Source: JBEVMS01 sp040508515
GTDB taxonomy: Bacteria > Pseudomonadota > Gammaproteobacteria > Xanthomonadales > Rhodanobacteraceae
Direction of reading: 5' to 3'
DNA length: 14,005 nt
NCBI GenBank assembly: GCA_040508515.1
Contig: JBEVMS010000096.1
Span: 1-14,005 of the forward strand
The notes beneath the pieces are model-generated. The model saw only the letters and a list, made by a program, of their open reading frames with translations. It ran no database searches and was not told the DNA's origin. Shown piece by piece: positions 6,393-13,186 of the stretch. Both the position numbers and the translations under genes were made by a program. The number at the start of each line of letters is the position of its first letter. Within the stretch, counting starts at the first letter, position 1.

Positions 6393-7964
6393 ATGAATCG
6401 CATCCTGCATCGCTATTTCCGCACGTTGGGTATCCGCTCCAAGCTGATCGGCGCATTTTCAATGTGCGCGGCGGTACTGCTGGCCCTGGGGCTGTTCGGT
6501 GTCTACCAGCAACAGCTAAGCACCGAGCGCGTGCGTTCCATTTACACCAACAACCTGCAGCCGATCCTGCTGATCAGTAAAACGCGCGACCTGCTGACGC
6601 AAAACCAGAGCGATATCGCGCAAGTAATCAAGGACGGCGGCGCCAGCGACATGGCTGGCCAGGCGCGGCGCATCGCCGAACGCCAGGCGCAAGCCGACAA
6701 GGCCTGGGCCGCCTACTACCCTGGCGCCGTCAGCAACCCCGAGGAAAAAAAGGCTGCTGAACGCGCATTGGTCATTCGGCAACGCCTCGAAAAGGGTGAA
6801 GCCGAGGCGATGGATCAACTGAGCCGCAACAATTTCACCAAGGCCACGGAGCTGTCCGATCAGCTGAGCGTCGATTTCAAGCAATTCAGCGATAACGTCG
6901 ACCAGATATTGCGTCTCAACCAGAACGAAGTGGCCGACGTCTATGCACGCTCGGCGCGCTCCAGCACGCGCTCGCTGGTGGTTACCCTCATCGTCACCGG
7001 CGGCGGCCTGACCATCGTGACCTTGCTGCTGGTGGTTCTTCTGCGTGGAATTTCCGGGCCGATCGGTCAGGCTATGCGGATCGCCAATGCGATCGCCACC
7101 GGCCAGCTCAATCATCCGGTCGAAATCGTGCAAGAGGATGAAATCGGCCGCCTGCTGCGATCGTTGAAGCAAATGGACGGTGAGCTGACTCGCATTGTGC
7201 GCGACGTGCGCCAGGGCGCCGACAGCGTCAGCGGTGCCGCCGGACAGATTTCGCGCGGCAACGACGATCTATCGCAACGCACCCAGCAGCAAGCATCGAG
7301 CCTGGAAGAAACCGCCTCCTCGATGGAGCAGATGACCGCCACCGTCAAACAGAACGCCGACAACGCCACGCATGCTTCGCGCCTGGCGATCAGCGCGCGC
7401 GAAGACGCCGAGCAAGGCGGCAAGGTGCTCAACGACGCGGTGCAAGCGATGGCCGAGATTCACCAAGCCAGCACCCGCATCGGCGACATCGTTGGCCTGA
7501 TCGACGAGATCGCCTTCCAGACCAACCTGCTGGCCCTCAACGCGGCGATCGAAGCCGCGCGCGCCGGCGAACACGGCCGCGGTTTCGCGGTGGTAGCGGG
7601 CGAAGTGCGCGAACTGGCGCGGCGCTCCGCCCAAGCTGCGCGCGAAATCAAAAGCCTGATCAGCGACACCGCCGACAAGATCGAAACCGGCACCGGCCTG
7701 GTCAACGGCTCCGGCCAGGCGCTGACGCAGATACTGGGGCGCGTGCGCCACGTCGCCGACCTCGTCGCCGAAATCGCCGCCGCCAGCGGCGAGCAGTCCA
7801 GCGGCATCGATCAAGTCAACATCGCCATCACCGCGATGGACGAAATGACCCAGCAAAATGCCGCCCTCGTCGAACAAGCCGCCGCCGCCAGCCGCGGCAT
7901 GCAAGAGCAAGCCGGTTTACTGCTGCGCCAGGTGGATTTTTTCCGGATTGGTGATAAGGCCTGA
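6393..7964 (+). CDS. Transmembrane methyl-accepting chemotaxis protein
   Basis: A 523-residue chemoreceptor of classic layout. TM1 is at about 18-38, the periplasmic ligand domain at about 39-193 is all-helical (four-helix-bundle type, rich in Gln and Asn), TM2 is at about 194-217, HAMP at about 218-270, then the long cytoplasmic coiled coil. The signalling tip, DEIAFQTNLLALNAAIEAAR and following, lies at 371-405 and fits the Tar/Tsr-like (36-heptad) class. Gln/Glu pairs in SSLEETASSMEQ (about 302-313) are probable methylation sites. It ends FFRIGDKA with no aromatic CheR-docking pentapeptide, so its methylation would rely on neighbouring receptors in the array. The ligand is unknown. It stands alone on the plus strand, not in the chemotaxis operon on the right. 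ATG 6393 is used; no strong Shine-Dalgarno is visible. Confidence 0.93.
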   Translation: MNRILHRYFRTLGIRSKLIGAFSMCAAVLLALGLFGVYQQQLSTERVRSIYTNNLQPILLISKTRDLLTQNQSDIAQVIKDGGASDMAGQARRIAERQAQADKAWAAYYPGAVSNPEEKKAAERALVIRQRLEKGEAEAMDQLSRNNFTKATELSDQLSVDFKQFSDNVDQILRLNQNEVADVYARSARSSTRSLVVTLIVTGGGLTIVTLLLVVLLRGISGPIGQAMRIANAIATGQLNHPVEIVQEDEIGRLLRSLKQMDGELTRIVRDVRQGADSVSGAAGQISRGNDDLSQRTQQQASSLEETASSMEQMTATVKQNADNATHASRLAISAREDAEQGGKVLNDAVQAMAEIHQASTRIGDIVGLIDEIAFQTNLLALNAAIEAARAGEHGRGFAVVAGEVRELARRSAQAAREIKSLISDTADKIETGTGLVNGSGQALTQILGRVRHVADLVAEIAAASGEQSSGIDQVNIAITAMDEMTQQNAALVEQAAAASRGMQEQAGLLLRQVDFFRIGDKA

Positions 7965-7985
7965 GATCCCGCGAGGGCCCGTTAC

Positions 7986-7991
7986 TATAAT
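7986..7991 (+). promoter_or_regulatory. Perfect -10 box (TATAAT)
   Basis: TATAAT, 22 bp after the chemoreceptor stop. A perfect -10 hexamer is rare in DNA this GC-rich. No good -35 is seen 16-18 bp upstream and there is no TG extension, so strength is uncertain. It points at the 23-codon ORF at 8016. Confidence 0.4.
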
Positions 7992-8015
7992 CACCCACCG
8001 CATCTGCCCAGCTCT

Positions 8016-8087
8016 ATGAGTCCGTTTGCGTTCGGCGAACTGGCTTTAATTCACGAGGCCGGCGGCCGTTATTCGCTTAGATATTAA
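8016..8087 (+). CDS. 23-codon ORF, possible gene remnant
   Basis: ATG at 8016 opens a 23-residue frame (begins MSPFAFGELALIHEAGG, ends in TAA at 8085-8087). It has GC-rich coding style like the neighbours, but no Shine-Dalgarno. Its stop directly abuts the stop of the AT-richer minus-strand gene (8088). It could be the 5' end of a gene truncated when that AT-richer segment arrived, a leader peptide, or chance. I do not recognise the peptide. Confidence 0.25.
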   Translation: MSPFAFGELALIHEAGGRYSLRY

Positions 8088-8714
8088 TCATGGGTTGGCT
8101 ATGGGCTGGCTGACGCCAACACCATGCAAGGTGGCCTTGGTGAAACTGGTGATACCTATCTTCGCCTTCCAAGCACGAAAGGTGTCCAGAAAATCCGGCG
8201 GCAAGGGTAGTAGACCCGTTTTGCCGTTCGTATAGATATCAAGCTCACCGGTGTGTTCTTCACCAACGGACTGGCTGCGAAACACGAACGCAAAAATCAT
8301 TCGACCTTGGTGCGTCGACGCATTGGACCAAAGGAGCCACTTTGAGGCATCTGCACTGCCCTCAAGGTAGCCATCGACTGCGATGCCGCCATTATCTGTA
8401 CTTCGGATCTCATCGCCTGGATATGTATAAAAACCGCCCAACGCGAAGTAATAGATACCGGCAGGAAGAGATCGGCCATGCCGGCCAGACATCCAATACA
8501 CATCCTGATGTGGGAAGCTAACGAACACTGATTTCTTAAAGCGCGGATCACTATACAGATCGTAAGTGTGTTTTCCACCGAACGTCGCCATCCAACCGAG
8601 ACCAACCTGTGCCACAGCCTGACCACTTGTCGAGAACGCAGATGCATATGCCAATGCGACTGTGGCAATGCCACATAAGCAAAGTAAAAATCTAAGAAAG
8701 GGTAGTAATTTCAT
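8088..8714 (-). CDS. Unrecognised secreted protein, lower-GC gene
   Basis: A 208-residue protein with an N-terminal signal peptide (MKLLPF, hydrophobic to about residue 27, likely cut after the AYASA region). The mature part is rich in Gly, Tyr, Trp and Phe (for example VYWMSGRHGRSLPAGIYYFA, then a GGFYTYPGDEIRS loop) and looks mostly beta-stranded. No motif that I know is present and there are few cysteines after the signal peptide. Base use differs from its surroundings: three 60-base lines near its 3' end counted 52-55 % GC and its signal-peptide end about 40 %, against about 67 % in a line of the chemoreceptor gene. That suggests recent acquisition. AAGG lies 6 nt before the ATG. It is alone on its strand, between a convergent chemoreceptor gene and the terminated end of the chemotaxis operon. 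Function unknown. Confidence 0.65.
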   Translation of the reverse strand: MKLLPFLRFLLCLCGIATVALAYASAFSTSGQAVAQVGLGWMATFGGKHTYDLYSDPRFKKSVFVSFPHQDVYWMSGRHGRSLPAGIYYFALGGFYTYPGDEIRSTDNGGIAVDGYLEGSADASKWLLWSNASTHQGRMIFAFVFRSQSVGEEHTGELDIYTNGKTGLLPLPPDFLDTFRAWKAKIGITSFTKATLHGVGVSQPIANP

Positions 8715-8827
8715 TTTAGGCCTTGTTCTACGCGTTAGCTTGCACTAATTCGTTTCGCTGACTGACACCACATAACCGCACCCGAACTTATAAGCCATTG
8801 GTGCTTCGAAGTTGCTGAATCACGCAC

Positions 8828-8854
8828 AAAAAACGCCGGGCATTGCCCGGCGTT
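8828..8854 (-). terminator. Intrinsic terminator of the chemotaxis operon
   Basis: Read on the minus strand: a perfect 10-bp stem, AACGCCGGGC with GCCCGGCGTT (plus-strand 8832-8841 and 8845-8854), a three-base loop, then five to six U residues (plus-strand A run 8828-8833). It lies 57 bp after the STAS stop and is preceded by a second large hairpin. The A run is only on the left, so it acts on minus-strand transcription. Confidence 0.92.
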
Positions 8855-8862
8855 GTGTTAAC

Positions 8863-8910
8863 ACTAATTTCGGTCGGCGCATCGCGTGAGGCGATGGCCG
8901 ACCGATTAGT
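8863..8910 (-). other. Long bulged hairpin directly after the STAS stop codon
   Basis: ACTAAT (8863-8868) pairs with ATTAGT (8905-8910), CGGTCGGC (8871-8878) with GCCGACCG (8897-8904), and CATCGC (8880-8885) with GCGATG (8891-8896), around a five-base loop. That is 20 base pairs with a two-base and a one-base bulge. It starts at the base next to the STAS stop codon and has no U tract. In the mRNA it would form a stable 3' structure ahead of the terminator, perhaps protecting the operon end from exonucleases. The remainder of 8715-8862 shows no gene. Confidence 0.75.
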
Positions 8911-9216
8911 TCAGTGCAGCACGAAAAGTTTGTCGAAGCCGGCCACCTTCAAGGTGCCGCGCAGGGCGCTACCGGCGTTGACGATGCGGATTTCCGAGCG
9001 TTCGCCGCCAGCGTGTTCGCGTAGCAGCAGCAGCATGCCCAAGGCCGAGCTGTCCATGGAATTGACTTCGCCCAGGTCAACCACATAGCTGCGTGCCGGT
9101 GCGCGCGCGCCCAGGCAGGCATCGTGAAACGCGCGATGCACGGTGAAGTCGAAATGCTCGCCAAACTGCAGGGTCAGGCAGTCTTGCTCGGTATCGTGGT
9201 GGACATTGAGATTCAT
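8911..9216 (-). CDS. STAS-domain protein (anti-sigma-antagonist fold)
   Basis: A 101-residue single STAS domain. The signature VVDLGEVNSMDSSALGMLL (about residues 45-63) holds the serine pair of DSS; S57 is the equivalent of the phosphorylated serine of SpoIIAA. The C-terminal half (IRIVNAGSALRGTLKVAGFD) is typical. It is the last gene of the chemotaxis operon, three or more bases after the atypical receptor. ATG 9216 is chosen because AAGGA (plus-strand 9226-9230) lies 9 nt upstream; ATG 9225 has no spacing to that site. No partner kinase (SpoIIAB/RsbW-like) or PP2C phosphatase is in the window. It may be a phospho-switch linked to the receptor array or to a distant sigma or kinase system; which one is unknown. 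Confidence 0.88.
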   Translation of the reverse strand: MNLNVHHDTEQDCLTLQFGEHFDFTVHRAFHDACLGARAPARSYVVDLGEVNSMDSSALGMLLLLREHAGGERSEIRIVNAGSALRGTLKVAGFDKLFVLH

Positions 9217-9225
9217 GGCGTTCAT

Positions 9226-9230
9226 TCCTT
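9226..9230 (-). promoter_or_regulatory. Ribosome binding site that sets the STAS start
   Basis: AAGGA on the minus strand, overlapping the stop codon of the upstream receptor gene (9229-9231). Spacing is 9 nt to ATG 9216 but zero to ATG 9225, which favours the shorter STAS product and suggests translational coupling with the receptor. Confidence 0.65.
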
Positions 9231-10425
9231 AAAACAATTCGATTTCGCCGGCGTCCATCGAGCTTTGCAGCGCCGGACCGCGCGAACGCAGACGTGCTTT
9301 TTCGCGCTGCACCGCCAGCCGCTCCCGCACGCGCTGGGCGCGTTCTTCCAGCGCACCGGCCTCCATCGGTCCGCAAGCCAACTCTTCGATGTCGCGAGTG
9401 GTTTCGGCGGTGACTTCCTGCAACTCGACCAGGCGGCTGCGGGTCTGGTTGAGCAACTGGCTGAGGATGTCTTCAAATTGCAGCGAGCGGATCGTGGTCG
9501 ACACATCGCTGCCCAGACCGCGATTAATCTGCACGACCTGATCGGCCACCGCGCTGGTGCGCGCGTCGCTCTCCGTGACGTGTGCCAGCATCGCGTCGAT
9601 GCCGCCCTTGGCCGACAGCGCCACGTTGAGATCCTGCGAGGCCAGCGCGCCGATCAAGCCGCGCACCTGCTCCATCGCGGTGCGCGCGCGCTCGACGTGG
9701 CTGCCGATCTGTTCGTTGAACTGGTTGGAGTGGCTGGCCAGGTTGCGAATTTCACCGGCGACAACGGCAAAGCCGCGACCGGCCTCGCCCGCGCGTGCCG
9801 CTTCGATCGCCGCGTTCAATGCGAGCAGATTGGTTTCCTCGGCGATGGTGTTGACGTTCTTGAGCAGCGCGAACACCGCGTCCATTTCTTTAGACATGCC
9901 GTCGATGCGGTAAACGATGCGCAGGCTCTCGCGCGAGAGCTGCACGATCAGGCCGACGAAATGCTCCAGCAGCTCGCCGGTGCGGCTGGCGAAATCCTGC
10001 ACGGATACGCCGCCGTTCTGCACGTCGATGATCTGCTTGAGCAGCGATTGCTGCAGGCCGGTCTTGTGCGACAAGCCATCGAAGCCGCCACCCAGTTCCA
10101 GCACCGCGTCGCGCAACAGGTCCAGCGCCTGATGCAGCTCGCGCGAGGCGTGGCCAAGCTCGTCCACCAGCGCACCGCGCACGTCTTCCAGGGCTTCGCG
10201 CACCGGCGCGTTCGCGTTGTCGACGCCCTTGGTGGCGGGCATCAAGACCTGCTCGATCGGCACCGGCTGCAAGCGGTACTCATAGACCCACACCGCGCTG
10301 ACCACGATCACCAGCACCGGCGCCAGCCAGCCTGGATTCCACAACAGGCACAACAGCAGCGACACCGCGCTGGCGACGAGGCCGGCGACGGGACGCGGGG
10401 CAAATTTGGAATTATTCACAGACAT
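9229..10425 (-). CDS. Atypical sensorless chemoreceptor with CheZ-like motif
   Basis: A 398-residue receptor-like protein. Two membrane helices sit at the very N-terminus (about 13-29 and 32-48) with a turn of only a few residues (WNPGW), so there is no periplasmic sensor; HAMP is also absent. A long coiled coil follows directly, with the receptor tip AEETNLLALNAAIEAARAGE at about 195-214 and a descending helix to about 345. Within it, QFEDILSQLL places F317, D319 and Q323 in the F-x-D-x-x-x-Q spacing of the CheZ phosphatase active site (E. coli D143/Q147). The C-terminus is basic and then acidic, ending DAGEIELF. It shares an operon with cheB (15 bp upstream) and STAS (directly downstream). 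It most likely joins CheA/CheW arrays through the tip. Phosphatase activity is inference; the motif could be incidental in a coiled coil. Confidence 0.85.
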   Translation of the reverse strand: MSVNNSKFAPRPVAGLVASAVSLLLCLLWNPGWLAPVLVIVVSAVWVYEYRLQPVPIEQVLMPATKGVDNANAPVREALEDVRGALVDELGHASRELHQALDLLRDAVLELGGGFDGLSHKTGLQQSLLKQIIDVQNGGVSVQDFASRTGELLEHFVGLIVQLSRESLRIVYRIDGMSKEMDAVFALLKNVNTIAEETNLLALNAAIEAARAGEAGRGFAVVAGEIRNLASHSNQFNEQIGSHVERARTAMEQVRGLIGALASQDLNVALSAKGGIDAMLAHVTESDARTSAVADQVVQINRGLGSDVSTTIRSLQFEDILSQLLNQTRSRLVELQEVTAETTRDIEELACGPMEAGALEERAQRVRERLAVQREKARLRSRGPALQSSMDAGEIELF

Positions 10426-10440
10426 AGGTGTTCCGGTGTT

Positions 10441-11541
10441 TCAAGAGGCGGCGCGGGTGGCGCCCGCGATCGGTTGATTGGCCAGCGCCAGCAAGCGCGC
10501 GGTGATCTGTTCCAGCGGCAGCATTTCCGCGGCGGCATCCATTTTCCAGGCCGCGCCGGGCATGCCCCACACCACCGAGCTGGCTTCGTCCTGCACGATG
10601 GTCGACGCGTGCCCTTCGCGCAGCTCCAGCAGGCCGCGCGCGCCGTCGTCGCCCATGCCGGTCAGCAGCACGCCGATAGTGGCCGCACCCACGCTGGCCG
10701 CCATCGAGCGGAACAGCACATCGACGCTGGGCTTGTGCCGGTTGACCTGCGGGCCATCATGCAGGCGGCAAACGTGCTTGGCGCCATCCCACATCACCAG
10801 CAAATGCTGCCCGCCTGGCGCGATGTACGCATGCCCTGGCTGGATCGGCTGGCCGTCGCGCGCCTCACACACGCGCATCGCCGAGCAATGGTCCATGCGC
10901 TGGGCGAACGGGCCGGAAAACGCGGCGGGAATGTGTTGGGTGATCACGATCGGCGGCGCGTCCGGCGGCATGGTTTCGAGCACGACGCGAATGGCCTCAG
11001 TGCCTCCGGTGGACGCACCGATGGCGATGATGCGCGAGCCGCCGCGCGTGCCCGGCGCCTGCGAGCGCGGCAGCACCGCATCGGCAGAAAAACGCGGCGG
11101 CACGTCCAACGGCTTGGTCACCACGGTCTGCGCACGCGGCCTGGCCAGCGCAGCCTGCTTGACCTTCTGGCAAATGTCCTGCGCGGCGTCGGCAAAGCTA
11201 TTGGCCAGATCACTGGACGGCTTGGTGAAAAAATCCACCGCGCCCAGTTCCAGCGCGCGCAAGGTGACATCGGCGCCGCGCTCGGTCAGTGAGGACACCA
11301 TCACCACCGGCATCGGACGCAAGCGCATCAGGTTTTCCAGGAAAGTCAGGCCGTCCATCCGCGGCATCTCGACGTCCAGCGTCAAGACATCCGGGTTGAG
11401 CAGCTTGATCTTGTCGCGCGCGATCAACGGATCGGCGGCCACGCCCACCACTTCGATTCCGGGGTCGGAGTCGAGCATTGCCGACATCAACTTCCGCACG
11501 AGGGCGGAGTCGTCGATTACCAGGACGCGCACTTTCTGCAT
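10441..11541 (-). CDS. cheB: CheB protein-glutamate methylesterase/deamidase
   Basis: A 366-residue two-domain adaptation enzyme. The N-terminal receiver has acidic D10 and D11, phospho-acceptor D56 (TLDVEMP), S84 and K108 (FFTKPSS). A variable linker follows (about 125-165). The C-terminal methylesterase has the catalytic triad S177 (IGASTGG), H203 (TQHIP) and D299 (LLTGMGDDGARG). Phosphorylated by CheA, it removes receptor methyl groups added by CheR and can deamidate receptor glutamines. Length and all key residues are normal, so it should be active. It lies between cheD (104-bp gap) and the atypical receptor (15-bp gap). The Shine-Dalgarno before ATG 11541 is weak (GAGAA about 10 nt upstream). 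Confidence 0.96.
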   Translation of the reverse strand: MQKVRVLVIDDSALVRKLMSAMLDSDPGIEVVGVAADPLIARDKIKLLNPDVLTLDVEMPRMDGLTFLENLMRLRPMPVVMVSSLTERGADVTLRALELGAVDFFTKPSSDLANSFADAAQDICQKVKQAALARPRAQTVVTKPLDVPPRFSADAVLPRSQAPGTRGGSRIIAIGASTGGTEAIRVVLETMPPDAPPIVITQHIPAAFSGPFAQRMDHCSAMRVCEARDGQPIQPGHAYIAPGGQHLLVMWDGAKHVCRLHDGPQVNRHKPSVDVLFRSMAASVGAATIGVLLTGMGDDGARGLLELREGHASTIVQDEASSVVWGMPGAAWKMDAAAEMLPLEQITARLLALANQPIAGATRAAS

Positions 11542-11603
11542 TGCTGCCGTTCTCGCCTAAATTGGACCGCCGAGCCGAAGTAGTAGGACATGCATCGTGC
11601 TGT

Positions 11604-11618
11604 CGCGCCGCTGGCGCG
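11604..11618 (-). other. GC hairpin in the cheD-cheB gap
   Basis: CGCGCC (11604-11609), loop GCT, GGCGCG (11613-11618), flanked further out by ATGCA (11590-11594) and TGCAT (11625-11629) that could close a larger structure. The 104-bp gap between cheD and cheB is the only sizeable one in this otherwise tight operon. There is no U tract, so this is more likely an RNA-processing or translation-control structure than a terminator. No promoter was recognised in the gap. Confidence 0.35.
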
Positions 11619-11645
11619 CCCGCTTGCATCCCTGCTGGCCAAAAA

Positions 11646-12302
11646 CTAAAACAATTCCACCTCACCCTTTATCGGATCATTTGCCAAACGCTTGAGGTAA
11701 TACTGCTCGCGATCGTCCACGCTGTGGTCGCGCATGGCGCGTAACTGACGCACGCGCACGCGGCCGCTGGCTGGAAAAAACTGCACCTGACGCGGATAGA
11801 TGTCCCCCACGTCGGCCGCCAGCAAGGCCAGCCCTTCAGCCGCCAGATAGCGTTTGACGAAAGCGATGTTGCGCTGGCCGACGTCGGTCATCTGCGCCAA
11901 CACGCGGCCACCGCCGAACACCTTGACCTCCAGGTCCTCGCGCCGACCGCCGATCTTGAGGATGGCGTTGATCAACTGCTCCATCGCATCGTTACCGTAA
12001 CGCGCCGCGCGCCCCACCTGCGCGGACCAGCTGTCGCGCTCGCCCATCGGCTCTGGCAGCATGAAATGATTCATGCCGCCGATCCGGCGCTGGCGATCGC
12101 GAATGCATGCCGACACGCATGAGCCGAGCACGGTGGAGATCATTTCCTCCTGCACGCTGACGTAGTACTCACCCGGCAGCACCTTAACCGTCATGCAGCC
12201 ATGGGTGGGATCCCAGAACCGGCGCATGTGCTCGAAGCCGGGCAGCACGGGCGCGACCGCGCTGGTCGCAGCCAGGATCGCGCCGTTGATTGGCACGTTC
12301 AT
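11646..12302 (-). CDS. cheD: CheD chemoreceptor glutamine deamidase
   Basis: A 218-residue CheD. The catalytic cysteine is C62 in TVLGSCVSACIRD and the histidine is H79 in GGMNHFMLP; T57 sits where the third active-site residue is expected. It converts specific receptor glutamines to glutamates, making them methylation sites. The domain is preceded by about 40 extra residues and followed by a tail that ends KGEVELF, longer than the roughly 157-residue thermophile CheD. That tail nearly matches the GEIELF end of the atypical receptor in the same operon. The start codon overlaps the cheR stop (ATGA), so translation is coupled. ATG 12302 is kept; M26 is an internal alternative. Confidence 0.94.
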   Translation of the reverse strand: MNVPINGAILAATSAVAPVLPGFEHMRRFWDPTHGCMTVKVLPGEYYVSVQEEMISTVLGSCVSACIRDRQRRIGGMNHFMLPEPMGERDSWSAQVGRAARYGNDAMEQLINAILKIGGRREDLEVKVFGGGRVLAQMTDVGQRNIAFVKRYLAAEGLALLAADVGDIYPRQVQFFPASGRVRVRQLRAMRDHSVDDREQYYLKRLANDPIKGEVELF

Positions 12303-13183
12303 GCCGCGCGCTTCCGATATACGGTGCGCCCCACCAGGTCGAACGCATCGCTCAAGCCATACATCGATTCGGAATGACCTAGAAAAAGGTAGCCGCCTGG
12401 CTGTAACAAGCCCGCGTAGCGTTCGAACAGGCGTTGCTTGGTCGGCTTGTCGAAGTAGATCACCACGTTGCGGCAGAAGATCGCGTCGAACGGCCCCTTC
12501 ATGGGCCAGTCGTGCAGCAGATTGAGCGGCTGGATGCTGACCAGTTCGCGCAGTCGTGGATGGATGCGTGCCAACCCCTGATAAGCGCCCTCGCCACGCT
12601 GAAGCCAGCGGCTGCGCCGCGCGTCACTGACCCCGCCCAGCCGATCCAGCGGGTATTCGCCTAGCCGCGCCGCTTCCAAGGCTTGCGGTGAGAGATCGGT
12701 CGCCAGAATCTTGGCGTCGACACTGCTGCCGGTTTTCTCCAGCGCCTCGGCCAGCACCATCGCCAGCGCGTAAGGCTCCTCCCCGCTGGAACAGCCGGCC
12801 GACCAGATGCGCAGACGAGAACCGTCGCGCTTTTTGGTTTCCAGCCAGCGCGGCAGCAACTCCTCGACCAGCAGATCGTAGTGATGCACTTCGCGAAAAA
12901 ACGCGGTGACATTGGTGCTGATCGCACTGGCCAACTCGCCCAGCTCGGTATCCGGGTCGGTGCGCAAGATCTCCACGTACTGCGCGAAACCACTCAACTG
13001 CAACGCGCGCAAACGCCGCAGCAGACGCCCTTGCACCAGTTGGCGCTTGTGCTCGCCCAGCACGATGCCGCAGTGCTTGTAGACGAATTCGCGCAGAAAC
13101 GTAAATTCGGCATCGCCCAGCGCCAGCGTACCAACGCCCGTCGCGGCGATGCGGGAATCATCGTGCAGGACGGGCGTGGGCAT
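12299..13183 (-). CDS. cheR: CheR chemoreceptor methyltransferase
   Basis: A 294-residue S-adenosylmethionine-dependent methyltransferase that methylates receptor glutamates. The N-terminal helical CheR domain covers about residues 20-80, followed by TNVTAFFRE (90-98). The SAM-binding block is WSAGCSSGEEPY (127-138), then ATDLSPQALEAA (161-172) and the catalytic-domain signature CRNVVIYFD (237-245). The region at about 190-225 corresponds to the beta-subdomain that can bind receptor C-terminal pentapeptides. It directly follows the receptor gene whose product ends in such a pentapeptide. AAGGAG (13193-13198) lies 9 nt before ATG 13183, inside the 3' end of the receptor gene. All catalytic motifs are intact. 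Confidence 0.96.
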   Translation of the reverse strand: MPTPVLHDDSRIAATGVGTLALGDAEFTFLREFVYKHCGIVLGEHKRQLVQGRLLRRLRALQLSGFAQYVEILRTDPDTELGELASAISTNVTAFFREVHHYDLLVEELLPRWLETKKRDGSRLRIWSAGCSSGEEPYALAMVLAEALEKTGSSVDAKILATDLSPQALEAARLGEYPLDRLGGVSDARRSRWLQRGEGAYQGLARIHPRLRELVSIQPLNLLHDWPMKGPFDAIFCRNVVIYFDKPTKQRLFERYAGLLQPGGYLFLGHSESMYGLSDAFDLVGRTVYRKRAA

Positions 13184-13186
13184 CGG

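Noticed and set aside
7950..7985. CCCGCGAGGG and neighbouring GGGCCC as a terminator after the chemoreceptor gene
   Set aside because: The stem is only three bases around a tetraloop, with no T tract.
8715..8745. Bases resembling integron cassette attC ends (GTTAGC, AGGCCTTGTT) next to the orphan gene
   Set aside because: The core-site pattern is not satisfied, there is no paired second arm, the position is upstream rather than downstream of the gene, and no integrase is present.
9124..11292. 722-codon open frame on the plus strand across STAS, the atypical receptor and cheB
   Set aside because: It is the antisense shadow of three genes with clear catalytic or family signatures. Its translation is His/Arg/Gln-rich low-complexity sequence with no recognisable domain.
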